Positions 26,359-35,489 are shown, counted from the stretch's first letter. The stretch is DNA of 64,000 nt from Bacteroidota bacterium (GCA_027482225.1 JAIXWD010000014.1:1-64000), one strand, 5' to 3'. Program-made: numbers and translations. Notes: generated by a model from the sequence alone, not told the origin.

Positions 26359-27015
26359 ATGTTAAAAAAGCTAACATTTATCTTTTTAGTTGCTCTCACT
26401 TTTGCATTTGCACCACCCACCATAAAAATGGGTAAATTAAAATACAATGGTGGTGGAGATTGGTATGCTAATAAAACTTCATTGCCAAATTTAATCAGGT
26501 TTTGTAATCAAAATATAGGAACAAACTTTACCCCCGAAGAAGATGTGGTAGAGGCAGGAAGCCCAGATTTATTAAATTATCCTTTTGTACACTTAACAGG
26601 GCATGGTAATATTGTGTTAAGTAATGCAGAAGCCGACAACCTACGTAACTACTTAGTTGCAGGTGGTTTTTTACATGCAGATGATAACTACGGCATGGAC
26701 AAATTTTTCAGGCGTGAAATGAAGAAAGTTTTTCCTGAATTAGACTTTATAGAGTTGCCGTTTAACCATCCAATTTATCATCAGAAGTTTAATTTCAATA
26801 ATGGTTTACCTAAAGTGCACGAGCACGATGGAAAACCTGCTCAAGGTTTTGGATTGATTTATAAGGGCCGCTTGGTGTGTTTTTACAGTTACGAGTGCGA
26901 TTTAGGCAATGGATGGGAAGATGCAGATGTGCACAATGACCCTGAAGTGGTAAGACAAAAGGCTTTACAAATGGGGGCTAATATTATACAGTATGTTTTT
27001 GCGAAGGGCAACTAA
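26359..27015 (+). CDS. DUF4159 domain exported protein
   Basis: A 218-residue protein with a signal peptide (about 1-18). The mature part is the DUF4159 domain: KLKYNGGGDWYANKTSLPNL, FVHLTGHGNIVLS, LVAGGFLHADDNYGMDKFFRREM and NHPIYH. The fold resembles a glutamine-amidotransferase-like Rossmann domain, but no catalytic Cys is visible in the usual place; two cysteines lie near residues 176 and 181. Function is unknown. It follows rsmE by 13 bases and ends two bases before the convergent M28 peptidase gene. Confidence 0.82.
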   Translation: MLKKLTFIFLVALTFAFAPPTIKMGKLKYNGGGDWYANKTSLPNLIRFCNQNIGTNFTPEEDVVEAGSPDLLNYPFVHLTGHGNIVLSNAEADNLRNYLVAGGFLHADDNYGMDKFFRREMKKVFPELDFIELPFNHPIYHQKFNFNNGLPKVHEHDGKPAQGFGLIYKGRLVCFYSYECDLGNGWEDADVHNDPEVVRQKALQMGANIIQYVFAKGN

Positions 27016-27017
27016 GT

Positions 27018-28187
27018 TTACCTTTTCATAAAACGTTTACGGCTAATACCTTTTTCTTGGGTAAATATTTCTATGATATAAATACCTCTTTGAAGTTCTT
27101 GAACTGAAATAGGTGAATTGTTACTGGTTTGGAATGATGAAACCAAATTGCCATACATGTTATATATATTAACCTGCATACTGATGGATGCATCGTTATC
27201 AATAAGCAATACATCTTCAACCGGATTAGGATAAACTGCAAAATTATCGTTGATGGATTGATGCATCAAACCAACTAAATTTAAACTATCCATTGCTTCA
27301 TGTAACAAAGTAGTTAAACCTAACTTAGCAACAGATACAAAGTAAGGAATATTCATGGTGGCAAGCGAATCACTTGGGCGATGCCAATGGGGATTCATTA
27401 AAGGACCATCATAAATTTCGTTAATACCAACTGCAGTTAAATTGTTTTGCCAAAAAGCCCCATGATCTGTATTGGGGTTACCCGGATTCATTAATTTGGG
27501 TTTAAGTGGCACATTGTACAAATTCATAATATTAATTACACGTTGAGCCAGTTCAATAGAATGGCCCGATGATGCAGTATGTATTTCAACTACACTGTCG
27601 TTATTTAAACTCCATCCAATCATATCGTGGTTTATGTATCCAACGAGTTTATTCATGTAATCTGGTGCAGAATATTTGCTACCCACTAAATTTTGCTCTT
27701 CTTCATCCCAAAAAGCTAAATGCAAAGAAACCGGAAATTGATATTGGGCACATACCCTTGCAGCCTCTAGTAAAGCTGCTGTTCCACTCGCATTATCATC
27801 AGCACCCGGATAAAAAACTGTAATATCAGGATTAGCAGTTCCAACAGCATCAAAATGTGCGCCCATCATCATTACTCTGTCTGTTCTTCGACCAGGAATT
27901 TTTGCGATAATATTTTTACCGGTTGAACTGAAAATAACCTCATCAAAAGCTACACCCCAACTGGTTAATTTTTGTTTAATAAATTCTTCTGTTTGGGTAT
28001 TACCTGTTGTACCTCTGTATCTGGTTTTAATAATATCTGAATCAATAGGGAGCAAACCAGTAAGTTGTTTTACATAAGTAACCAGGGAGTCTTGATTAAC
28101 CTGTTGAGCGATTTGTTGCACAATAGCATGTTGGGCAAAAACATTACTTGCAATTAAAAATACGACTACAAAAACCAGCTTTTTCAT
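27018..28187 (-). CDS. Secreted M28 family zinc aminopeptidase with T9SS C-terminal domain
   Basis: A 389-residue secreted peptidase. The signal peptide is MKKLVFVVVFLIASNVFAQ; the ATG at 28187 is preferred over one five codons upstream. The M28 domain has the two-zinc ligands in GAHFDAVG, PGADDNASG, FWDEEEQ (catalytic Glu) and TDHGAFW, plus a late His. The last 75 residues, from NFAVYPNPVEDVLLI to GISRKRFMKR, form a type A sorting domain, so the protein should leave the cell through the type IX secretion system and be anchored or released at the surface. It probably releases amino acids from peptides, feeding the catabolic genes nearby. Confidence 0.9.
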   Translation of the reverse strand: MKKLVFVVVFLIASNVFAQHAIVQQIAQQVNQDSLVTYVKQLTGLLPIDSDIIKTRYRGTTGNTQTEEFIKQKLTSWGVAFDEVIFSSTGKNIIAKIPGRRTDRVMMMGAHFDAVGTANPDITVFYPGADDNASGTAALLEAARVCAQYQFPVSLHLAFWDEEEQNLVGSKYSAPDYMNKLVGYINHDMIGWSLNNDSVVEIHTASSGHSIELAQRVINIMNLYNVPLKPKLMNPGNPNTDHGAFWQNNLTAVGINEIYDGPLMNPHWHRPSDSLATMNIPYFVSVAKLGLTTLLHEAMDSLNLVGLMHQSINDNFAVYPNPVEDVLLIDNDASISMQVNIYNMYGNLVSSFQTSNNSPISVQELQRGIYIIEIFTQEKGISRKRFMKR

Positions 28188-28230
28188 GATACTAAGATAC
28201 ATTTATGTTGATTAAAGATGCATACTAAAC

Positions 28231-29733
28231 TTATTTAAGTTTTTGTAACTCTTTGTTCGATTTTACTTTGATACTCTCGTGATACTCCGCTTTGGTATAC
28301 AATTCAACCCTACTAAAATGCGATTTTGCTATTTGGCCAAACCCCATTTTTTGATAAATATACCCCATGTGCAAACAAGCATAAGGAGCAAAATAATATG
28401 TAGTATTTAAGGGTGCATTTTTAATAACATAATTATAATAATCTATAGCTTTGTTGTATTTGTTTTGTTCATGCAAAATGCGGGCATAGCGGTAATTGTA
28501 TTCCAATTTTTGATAATCTGTTTTAAGTTGATCAGGATTACGTTGTTTAATAGTTTCTTCTGCCCGCTGAAAATATCCACCATCAAACAATAAACGAGCT
28601 TTTAAAATTACCAAATCATTCGTAAATCCTAATTCAGATTCACGCAAAATATTTTTATCTTCTTCACTATTGGCGGTGCCGTATCTTTTACTCAGTTCAC
28701 GATAAATTTTAAACTTATCCAAATCGTTTTTTAATAAATAATACCAGCTAATTCTTCGGTATGCATCTTTCATATACAACTTGCCTTTGTAAAAAGAAAC
28801 AAAACGCTTTAAACTTTGCTCGGCATTATCATCTAGTCTATTTAGCTTAAACACACCCAAGTAATAATCCAAAGCATAAAATGGCTCGTAATCTGAAAAT
28901 TTAGGTCGATGCTGAAGTACTTGAATGGCCTCATCGTTATTTCCCGTTTTACTCGCAGTATATGCCCTTAAATATACACTCAACAAATTGCTATTATGAT
29001 CCATTGTATGTTCGTTACAAAATGCCCATGCTTTTTGCTTATCACCAAAATTGAGCATAAACAACGTGTAATAAAACTCAGTATTTTGTTTATCAAGAAT
29101 AAACTCTTGATGGGTATCACCTCTGAAATAACGTTGTAACAATTGCATTCCGTTATCAAAATCACCACTTAAACCAGTTACACCTAATACCCATTTATAG
29201 TTATTAGGAATGGTTCCTAATAAAGTCCTGAACATTCCCACTGTTTTCATACTTGGTTTAAAATCAGGGTATTTTTCAAAATTTTCTTTAGCCAATTGGT
29301 AGGCAATTCTAAAATCAAGCATTGCGCCCAAATACTCTTGATTAAAACTTTTCATAAATCCCCATTGTAAATACATTTCACTTTGGGCATACAAATAATA
29401 CGGAGAGCTCGTAGAGATTTTACGAACAGCTTTTAATCGTGCATCTTTAAACTGTTCTATTTTTTTAAAATCGCTATAATCCTGAGAAGTTATTGTACGA
29501 TAATAATCAATATAGTTTTCTAAAAAAGGAATAGCAACATTATCAGGGTGAAGTTTTTTTTCGGCCGATAACATTTGCTTGGCTTTATTTAACCTTAAGG
29601 CTGCAATATGTTTTTGTGCTTCTATGCAAACAGGCGAAAAGTAGAAATGATGTTGTGTATCAGCTTCAACAAATTGACATAAAAAAAGGAGCACCAAGGT
29701 AAAAACCAAACGTGCTCCTTTAATACATATCAT
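28231..29733 (-). CDS. Exported TPR-repeat protein
   Basis: A 500-residue protein. The signal peptide MICIKGARLVFTLVLLFLCQ ends near VEA-DT. The rest is alpha-helical with degenerate tetratricopeptide repeats, clearest in the C-terminal third (YRYARILHEQNKYNKAIDYYNYVIKNAPLNTTYYFAPYACLHMGYIYQK is about two helices pairs, near 425-475). Function is unknown; such periplasmic TPR proteins usually scaffold envelope complexes. The signal-peptide codons coincide with a strong terminator-like hairpin (29681-29721), so expression may be attenuated, or the true start may be downstream. A -7-like TTACTTTG (29767-29760) lies in the end of the preceding gene. Confidence 0.75.
   Translation of the reverse strand: MICIKGARLVFTLVLLFLCQFVEADTQHHFYFSPVCIEAQKHIAALRLNKAKQMLSAEKKLHPDNVAIPFLENYIDYYRTITSQDYSDFKKIEQFKDARLKAVRKISTSSPYYLYAQSEMYLQWGFMKSFNQEYLGAMLDFRIAYQLAKENFEKYPDFKPSMKTVGMFRTLLGTIPNNYKWVLGVTGLSGDFDNGMQLLQRYFRGDTHQEFILDKQNTEFYYTLFMLNFGDKQKAWAFCNEHTMDHNSNLLSVYLRAYTASKTGNNDEAIQVLQHRPKFSDYEPFYALDYYLGVFKLNRLDDNAEQSLKRFVSFYKGKLYMKDAYRRISWYYLLKNDLDKFKIYRELSKRYGTANSEEDKNILRESELGFTNDLVILKARLLFDGGYFQRAEETIKQRNPDQLKTDYQKLEYNYRYARILHEQNKYNKAIDYYNYVIKNAPLNTTYYFAPYACLHMGYIYQKMGFGQIAKSHFSRVELYTKAEYHESIKVKSNKELQKLK
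29681..29721 (-). terminator. Terminator-like hairpin inside the TPR signal-peptide codons
   Basis: On the minus strand AAAGGAGCAC (29721-29712) pairs perfectly with GTGCTCCTTT (29694-29685), and the run continues to seven Ts in total (29687-29681). It lies 36 bases after the zinc-ribbon gene's stop, at codons 5-18 of the TPR ORF. Confidence 0.75.
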
Positions 29734-29756
29734 AGTATAAAAACTATAATAATAAT

Positions 29757-30509
29757 TTACAAAGTAATTTCTTCTGCTAGTTGCGGGTCAACCAAAACAC
29801 GGCCACAATGTTCGCAAACCAAAATCTTTTTGCGTTGACGAATATCCGCTTGACGCTGAGGTGGTATTTTAGAGAAACAACCGCCACAAGAATTACGTTC
29901 AATGATAGCAATACCAATACCATTTTTAACATTTGCGCGAATACCGTTGTAACCATTTAACAAACGCTCTTCAATGCCTTTCACAGCCTTGTCGCGCATG
30001 TCAATTAAACCCTTTTCTTCTTTTTCGGTTTCATCAACAATGGTATCTAATTCGCCTTTTTTATTCTTAAGGTCAACCTTACGGCCATCTAATTCTGCCA
30101 ATAAAGCTTCTTTAGTAACTTTCTTCTGCTCAATATCAAATTGTAAATTTTTAATACGTTTCTCAGCAGCTTGAACTTCTAAACCAGCAATTTCAATTTC
30201 TTTGTTTAAAGCATCGAACTCACGGTTATTTTTTACGTTCTCTAACTGTTTTTCGTATTTTTTAATGTTGGCTTTGGCATCCATTATTTGGGTTTTATTA
30301 GCCGAAATAGATGCCTCCATTTGTTTTACTTCTGCCTCCAAATTTTCGCTGCGTGTTTCTAAACCAGCTAATTCATCTTCCAAATCTGCAACTTCCATTG
30401 GCAATTCGCCACGTACCGATCTTAATTTGTCTATTTTCGAGTCGATAACCTGAAGCTTGTATAGTGCTTGAAGTTTCTGTTCTACGGTTAACTCTGTGTT
30501 AGCAGCCAT
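29757..30509 (-). CDS. Coiled-coil protein with C-terminal C4 zinc ribbon
   Basis: A 250-residue protein. Residues about 10-180 form a long antiparallel coiled coil rich in Glu, Lys and Leu. The C-terminus has NSCGGCFSKIPPQ then LVCEHCGRVLVD: two CxxC pairs forming a zinc ribbon (zf-RING_7 type, formerly DUF164-like). The family is thought to bind nucleic acids. It starts three bases after the Nif3-like stop, so the two are translationally linked, a pairing that recurs in many bacteria. A terminator follows inside the next gene. Confidence 0.88.
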   Translation of the reverse strand: MAANTELTVEQKLQALYKLQVIDSKIDKLRSVRGELPMEVADLEDELAGLETRSENLEAEVKQMEASISANKTQIMDAKANIKKYEKQLENVKNNREFDALNKEIEIAGLEVQAAEKRIKNLQFDIEQKKVTKEALLAELDGRKVDLKNKKGELDTIVDETEKEEKGLIDMRDKAVKGIEERLLNGYNGIRANVKNGIGIAIIERNSCGGCFSKIPPQRQADIRQRKKILVCEHCGRVLVDPQLAEEITL

Positions 30510-30512
30510 AAT

Positions 30513-31610
30513 TTAATTATAATAGTTTATTGGATTCGTGTTAATCTCTGATAAAATGACCGCGAAAGTAGGGAATTTTTTTAAAATTTCATCAGCTAAT
30601 AAGTTAATTGTGAAAATTTCACTCTCATAATGACCAATATCTGCAATCATTAAGCGACTTTCAGCATCAAAAAATTCGTGGTACTTGAAATCTCCCGTTA
30701 CAAATGCATCAGCATGAGCACCAATTGCATTTCTGAGCAAAAAGCTACCTGATCCACCACAAACAGCCACCTTTTTTACTTTATTAGAGTAAGGTGTAAA
30801 CCTAATTACATTTAGGTTCATGGCTATTTTTAGGTGTTTTAAAAATGCTTCTGTTGATAATGCTTCAGTTAATTCCCCTATCATTCCGCTACCTATGGTA
30901 GCATTGGAATTTAAAATAGCATATACATCATATGCCACTTCCTCGTATGGATGGGCTGTGAGCATGGCCGATATAACATTATTCAATTTGATATCATCAA
31001 CCAAAACCTCTAGCTTAAATTCAGGTTCTTGGTGTTGTTTACCCACCTCACCCACAAAAGCATTACTTTTTTCGTTGCCTTTAAATGTACCCATACCAGT
31101 TGAGTAAAAACTGCATTCGCTGTAATTACCAATATTACCCGCACCTTCATTAAACATAGCTTCTTGCACCACTTGCAAATGCGTTTGTGGTATAAATACA
31201 CTCACCTTTTTTAGTGTGTTGGTTTTAGGAACCAAAATTTTGGTATTTATCAACCCTAACTTTTCGCAAATCTTGGCATTTACACCATGTTGCACGTTAT
31301 CTAAGTTGGTATGAATGGCATAAATCGCTATATCGTTTTTAATGGCTTTGATAACGGTACGTTCCACATAGTTTTTACCGTTAAGATTTTTTAATCCTCC
31401 AAAAATAATGGGATGATGCGCTACAATTAAATTACAACCTTTGGTAATGGCTTCATCAACCACAGCTTCAGTGCAATCCAAAGTCACGAGAATTTTGGTA
31501 AGTTCCCAATCTGCACTGCCTGTAAGTAATCCGCAGTTGTCGTAACTTTCCTGATAAATAGGAGGAGCCAATTGCTCCAAATATTGTATAAGTTGTTTTA
31601 TGGTGCCCAT
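30513..31610 (-). CDS. Nif3-like dinuclear metal-centre protein (DUF34)
   Basis: A 365-residue Nif3/YbgI-family protein. Metal ligands are seen in VAHHPIIFGG, HTNLDN and IGHYESE. Between the two halves is the PII/CutA1-like insert (about 125-235, containing HPYEEVAYDVY), typical of the longer Bacillus-type members. The family forms hexameric toroids with a dinuclear metal site and has been linked to GTP cyclohydrolase-like or metal-insertion roles; no reaction can be assigned here. It lies 12 bases after the WD40 gene and 3 before the zinc-ribbon gene, so the three form an operon. Confidence 0.92.
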   Translation of the reverse strand: MGTIKQLIQYLEQLAPPIYQESYDNCGLLTGSADWELTKILVTLDCTEAVVDEAITKGCNLIVAHHPIIFGGLKNLNGKNYVERTVIKAIKNDIAIYAIHTNLDNVQHGVNAKICEKLGLINTKILVPKTNTLKKVSVFIPQTHLQVVQEAMFNEGAGNIGNYSECSFYSTGMGTFKGNEKSNAFVGEVGKQHQEPEFKLEVLVDDIKLNNVISAMLTAHPYEEVAYDVYAILNSNATIGSGMIGELTEALSTEAFLKHLKIAMNLNVIRFTPYSNKVKKVAVCGGSGSFLLRNAIGAHADAFVTGDFKYHEFFDAESRLMIADIGHYESEIFTINLLADEILKKFPTFAVILSEINTNPINYYN

Positions 31611-31622
31611 TTTAATTGCAAT

Positions 31623-32540
31623 TTACATTTTTTCTGTTTCCAACTTCCACATCATAATGGTTCTATCATCACTACCGGTTAAAAGCGTATCTTCATCCAT
31701 CCAATGGCATTTATTTACGCTGCTCAAATGTCCATCCAATTTCGCTTTATCAATTACTTTTAACAATTGAAATTTTTCTGTAGCCCAAATTTTAATGGTT
31801 TTATCCATGCTTACTGTAGCAAATAATTTTCCGCTTGGGTTAAAATCAATTTGATTAATGTGTAACTTGTGTGCAGCCACATCTAAATCTAATCGGTAAT
31901 TTTCATTTATCACCCAACTGCGCAACATCACGTCTCTTCCTCCGCTTAATAACTCCTTACCGTCTTTAGTAAAAGCAACTGTAAATACAGAGTTAGTATG
32001 TGCATCAAGGGTGTTTAACAAACTAAAATCGGCCAACTGATACATGCGTATTTTATGATCGCTATAACCTACAGCTAAAATATTTTGTGCGGTATGATAG
32101 GCCAAACTACGCGCACTTTTGGTACTTTCTTGATGGTGGTGTAATAATGTTAAAGCGGGCAAACTCCATACTTTTAAAGCACCGTCACCACCGCAAGTTA
32201 TCAGTTCGTTGTTTACTATTTTAATATCAAAAATACCTAAGCTGTGCGCCTCAATATTTCTAATTTCTTTTCCAGCAATTAAATCAACCACATGCAAATT
32301 GCCACTGGCCGCACCACAAAAAAGTAAGTTACGCTGTGCATCCAAACATAGGGCATAAACCGGCCTGTTAACTTGCACTAAAAGTTTTCCATCACCTTTA
32401 GTTTCGGTATCCCAAAGCACCACATAACCATCGTTTCCACCACTGTAAAATTGTTTTGGGTTGATGGCATTACACAACGAATAAATTGGACCATTATGTC
32501 CGCTAAAATGTGCTACTTTCGTAACGTTAATTACTCTCAT
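31623..32540 (-). CDS. WD40-repeat protein
   Basis: A 305-residue protein made almost entirely of WD40 repeats. About seven blades can be counted, from HFSGHNGPIYSLCNA (blade 1) through DAHTNSVFTVAFTKDGKELLSGGRD to HLSSVNKCHWMDEDTLLTGSDDRTIMMWKL. There is no signal peptide, so it is a cytoplasmic beta-propeller, probably a protein-interaction scaffold; its partner is unknown. Its ATG (32540-32538) shares CATG with the ATG of the divergent phosphopantetheinyl transferase gene. A minus-strand -7-like TATTTTCG (32575-32568) lies inside that gene. Confidence 0.88.
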   Translation of the reverse strand: MRVINVTKVAHFSGHNGPIYSLCNAINPKQFYSGGNDGYVVLWDTETKGDGKLLVQVNRPVYALCLDAQRNLLFCGAASGNLHVVDLIAGKEIRNIEAHSLGIFDIKIVNNELITCGGDGALKVWSLPALTLLHHHQESTKSARSLAYHTAQNILAVGYSDHKIRMYQLADFSLLNTLDAHTNSVFTVAFTKDGKELLSGGRDVMLRSWVINENYRLDLDVAAHKLHINQIDFNPSGKLFATVSMDKTIKIWATEKFQLLKVIDKAKLDGHLSSVNKCHWMDEDTLLTGSDDRTIMMWKLETEKM

Positions 32541-33156
32541 GGCAATAGTTAAAACTTTTACTCCGGGCGAAAATACCTTTTTATTGGTTTGGAAAATTAC
32601 CGAAGATGCTGAAACCTTAAATAATTATTTACACAACATTAGCGATCATCAAACCACTACACCAAAAACAAACCTGCATTGGCTTGCCAGTCGTGCTGCA
32701 TTAAGCACACACTTTGGCTTAGATGCTGTTATTGTGATTAACAAAGATATTTATAACCGACCAAGTATGACAGTTAACGGTGAAAAATATCATTTATCCA
32801 TTACACACAGCAGTAACTACGCAGCTGTTTTGTTTAGTATTTTAAGAAATGTGGCGCTTGATTTGGAAAAAGTTGATGCGCGTGTTGGGCGCGTTGCTCA
32901 CAAGTTTATTAATAGTGCCGAAGAAGAAATGTTGCAACAAACCAAAAACCTAATTCACGATCAAACCTTAATTTGGAGTGCTAAAGAAACACTTTATAAG
33001 TTTTACGGACAAAAAGAGTTAGACTTTAAAAAACACATGACTATTTTTACCCAACAACCTGAATTAAGAGGCTGTTTACACATAAATACACCCATTTTTT
33101 ACAAAATGTATGATGAATTGTTGGATGGTTTTATTTTAACCTATATGATCGAATAA
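32539..33156 (+). CDS. 4'-phosphopantetheinyl transferase (Sfp/AcpT superfamily)
   Basis: A 205-residue PPTase. It shows LSITHSSNYAAV (86-97), the Mg-binding D108-x-E110 in VALDLEKVD and the W-S-A-K149-E150 motif in LIWSAKETLYKFYG. It transfers phosphopantetheine from CoA to acyl-carrier proteins. The family size and a second short N-terminal region suggest the Sfp-like two-half type, but with a reduced N-terminal half. No carrier protein or synthase lies nearby, so it may serve the housekeeping ACP. It is divergent from the WD40 gene with overlapping starts; TACTTTCG (32514-32521) is a possible -7 box. Confidence 0.88.
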   Translation: MAIVKTFTPGENTFLLVWKITEDAETLNNYLHNISDHQTTTPKTNLHWLASRAALSTHFGLDAVIVINKDIYNRPSMTVNGEKYHLSITHSSNYAAVLFSILRNVALDLEKVDARVGRVAHKFINSAEEEMLQQTKNLIHDQTLIWSAKETLYKFYGQKELDFKKHMTIFTQQPELRGCLHINTPIFYKMYDELLDGFILTYMIE

Positions 33157-33175
33157 ATTAAATTAACATAATGTA

Positions 33176-33206
33176 TTTTTTAGATTAGTCTAAATTTATA
33201 TTTTTG
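33176..33206 (+). promoter_or_regulatory. TonB-receptor promoter overlapped by a DtxR-family-like palindrome
   Basis: A -7 box TATTTTTG (33199-33206) lies 11 bases before the ATG, with TTTT 19 bases upstream (33176-33179). The inverted repeat TTTAGA-TTAG-TCTAAA occupies 33179-33194, exactly the spacer. It resembles DtxR/MntR-family boxes (TTAGGnnnnCCTAA) with a symmetric G to A change. Confidence 0.55.
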
Positions 33207-33217
33207 CCAATATAATT

Positions 33218-35467
33218 ATGAAAACTAAATTATGTTGGTTAATGATATGGATTTTGTTTGCGTTTAATGCCCAGGCGCAACAAACCATCATTAAAGGTAA
33301 AATAATGCATGGCCAAGAAGCTGTTGGTTTTGCCAATATTGGTATAAAAGGAACCACGCAAGGTGCAGTTGCCAATACCAATGGAGAATACAGTTTAAAA
33401 CTAAACAATGAAAGTACATACACTTTGGTTATTTCTGCTTTAGGATATGAAACCGTATACAAGCGAGTAGTTACCAAAAACAATGAAAATATTTTATTAA
33501 ATATAAACTTAGATGTTTCTCAAACAGCATTAAGTGAAGTTACGGTTACAGGCACTTTAAAAGAAGTAAGTAAGTTAAACAGCCCAGTTCCAGTTGAAAT
33601 ATATTCACCCAAGTTTTTTCAAAAAAATGTTTCTAATAATTTGTTTGATGCACTATCAATGGTAAACGGAGTGCAACCTACGATGAACTGCAATGTGTGC
33701 AACACAGGCGATATTCACATTAATGGAATGGAAGGCCCGTACACATTAATATTGATTGATGGCATGCCTATAGTAAGTTCGTTGAGTACGGTTTATGGCA
33801 TGATGGGTATACCCAATAGTATGATTGATAGAATTGAAATTGTAAAAGGACCAGCAAGCACATTATACGGAAGTGAAGCTGTTGCAGGAGTTATTAATAT
33901 CATTACAAAAAATCCTAAAAAAGCACCGCTATTGTCTTTCGATCAATTTGCTACAAGTTATGGTGAGTATAATACAGATGCATCTATAAAATGGGGCAAT
34001 AAAAAAGTATCATCATTGCTTAGTGCAAACTATTTTAACTTTAACAACCGGATTGATAAAAACAAGGATGGGTTTACCGATGTGACGTTACAAAACCGTA
34101 TTTCGGTATTTAATAAATATGCCTTTACCCGAAAAAATAACAGAGAGGCAAACTTAGCTGCGCGTTTATTTTACGAGGACCGTTGGGGTGGACAAACACA
34201 ATGGCAAAGAAAGTTTAGAGGTGGTGATAGTGTTTATGGTGAAAGTATTTTTACCCAACGTGCTGAATTAATTGGCAATTATGAATTACCAACAACACAA
34301 AAAATAAAGTTGATGTATAGTTACAATTACCATCATCAAAACTCATACTACGGAATAACAGCATACTTGGCCAAGCAGCACGTTGGTTTTGCGCAATTGG
34401 TGCATAACCGCAAAATGGGTTTAAGGCATGATGTAATGATGGGCGCAGGATTACGTTACACTTATTATGATGATAACACACCTGCTACTGCTGATATAAG
34501 TTTAAACAACAAACCATCGATAATTTATTTACCCGGAATTTTTGTTCAAGATGAGGTTGCATTATCATCAACCCAAACTATATTGTTGGGTGCACGATAC
34601 GATTACTACAAACAACATGGTTCTATTTTTTCGCCAAGGGTTAACTATAAAATTCAACCCAATAAATTTAACACATTGCGTTTAAGTATTGGCAATGGAT
34701 TTAGGGTGGTGAATTTATTTACAGAAGATCATGCTGCATTAACGGGTGCAAGACAAGTGGTGATACAATCGGCATTAAAGCCAGAACAAAGTTGGAACGG
34801 AAACTTAAACTATACCCGTTTTATTAGCAAAGGAAAAGGATTTGCAAACATTGATGCTTCTGCATTTTACACATACTTTAGTAACCGTATTATTGCCGAT
34901 TACGATACCGACCCAAACAAAATTATTTACGATAATTTAGATGGTTATGCAGTAAGTAGAGGATTGAGTTTAAACACCGACATTACATTTGGTTTTCCAT
35001 TAAAGTTAAATATTGGTGCAACTTGGATGAATGTTTTTAAAACAGAAAAAGACAGCAACAACATCAACCAAAAAACAGAGCAAATACATGCGCCAAAATT
35101 TAGTGGAACGTTTCAATTAAGTTATACTTTCCGCAAAACTAATTTAACTGTGGACTATACCGGACAAGTATATAGCCCCATGCGTTTACCAGTTTTGCCT
35201 AATGATTTCAGACCAGAATATTCGCCATGGTTTACTTTACAAAATGTACAACTCACCAAAAAGATTAAAAACAATTGGCAAGTATATTTAGGTATAAAAA
35301 ACGTATTTAACTTTATGCCGCAAAACCCCATTATGCGTACCTTCGATCCGTTTGATAAACGCGTAAACGAAAACAACCCGAATGGCTACACATTCGACCC
35401 AAGTTATAACTATGCCCCATTACAAGCCCGAAGGGTAATTTTAGGGGTGCGGTATTTGTTGTTTTAG
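33218..35467 (+). CDS. TonB-dependent outer-membrane receptor with carboxypeptidase-like N-terminal domain
   Basis: A 749-residue receptor. A signal peptide (1-20, NAQAQ) is followed by a CarboxypepD_reg-like domain (about 22-105: KGKIMHGQEAVGFANIGIKGT). The plug (about 115-230) contains INGMEGPYTLILIDGMPIVS and VKGPASTLYGSEAVAGVINIIT, preceded by an unusual C-N-V-C pair. A 22-strand barrel runs to the C-terminal LLF. It imports a scarce ligand, energised by TonB; the metal-regulator-like box at its promoter suggests iron, manganese or haem. No SusD partner follows, so it is not a glycan-uptake pair. Confidence 0.9.
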   Translation: MKTKLCWLMIWILFAFNAQAQQTIIKGKIMHGQEAVGFANIGIKGTTQGAVANTNGEYSLKLNNESTYTLVISALGYETVYKRVVTKNNENILLNINLDVSQTALSEVTVTGTLKEVSKLNSPVPVEIYSPKFFQKNVSNNLFDALSMVNGVQPTMNCNVCNTGDIHINGMEGPYTLILIDGMPIVSSLSTVYGMMGIPNSMIDRIEIVKGPASTLYGSEAVAGVINIITKNPKKAPLLSFDQFATSYGEYNTDASIKWGNKKVSSLLSANYFNFNNRIDKNKDGFTDVTLQNRISVFNKYAFTRKNNREANLAARLFYEDRWGGQTQWQRKFRGGDSVYGESIFTQRAELIGNYELPTTQKIKLMYSYNYHHQNSYYGITAYLAKQHVGFAQLVHNRKMGLRHDVMMGAGLRYTYYDDNTPATADISLNNKPSIIYLPGIFVQDEVALSSTQTILLGARYDYYKQHGSIFSPRVNYKIQPNKFNTLRLSIGNGFRVVNLFTEDHAALTGARQVVIQSALKPEQSWNGNLNYTRFISKGKGFANIDASAFYTYFSNRIIADYDTDPNKIIYDNLDGYAVSRGLSLNTDITFGFPLKLNIGATWMNVFKTEKDSNNINQKTEQIHAPKFSGTFQLSYTFRKTNLTVDYTGQVYSPMRLPVLPNDFRPEYSPWFTLQNVQLTKKIKNNWQVYLGIKNVFNFMPQNPIMRTFDPFDKRVNENNPNGYTFDPSYNYAPLQARRVILGVRYLLF

Positions 35468-35489
35468 TTTGCATCAAAATGGATGAAAT

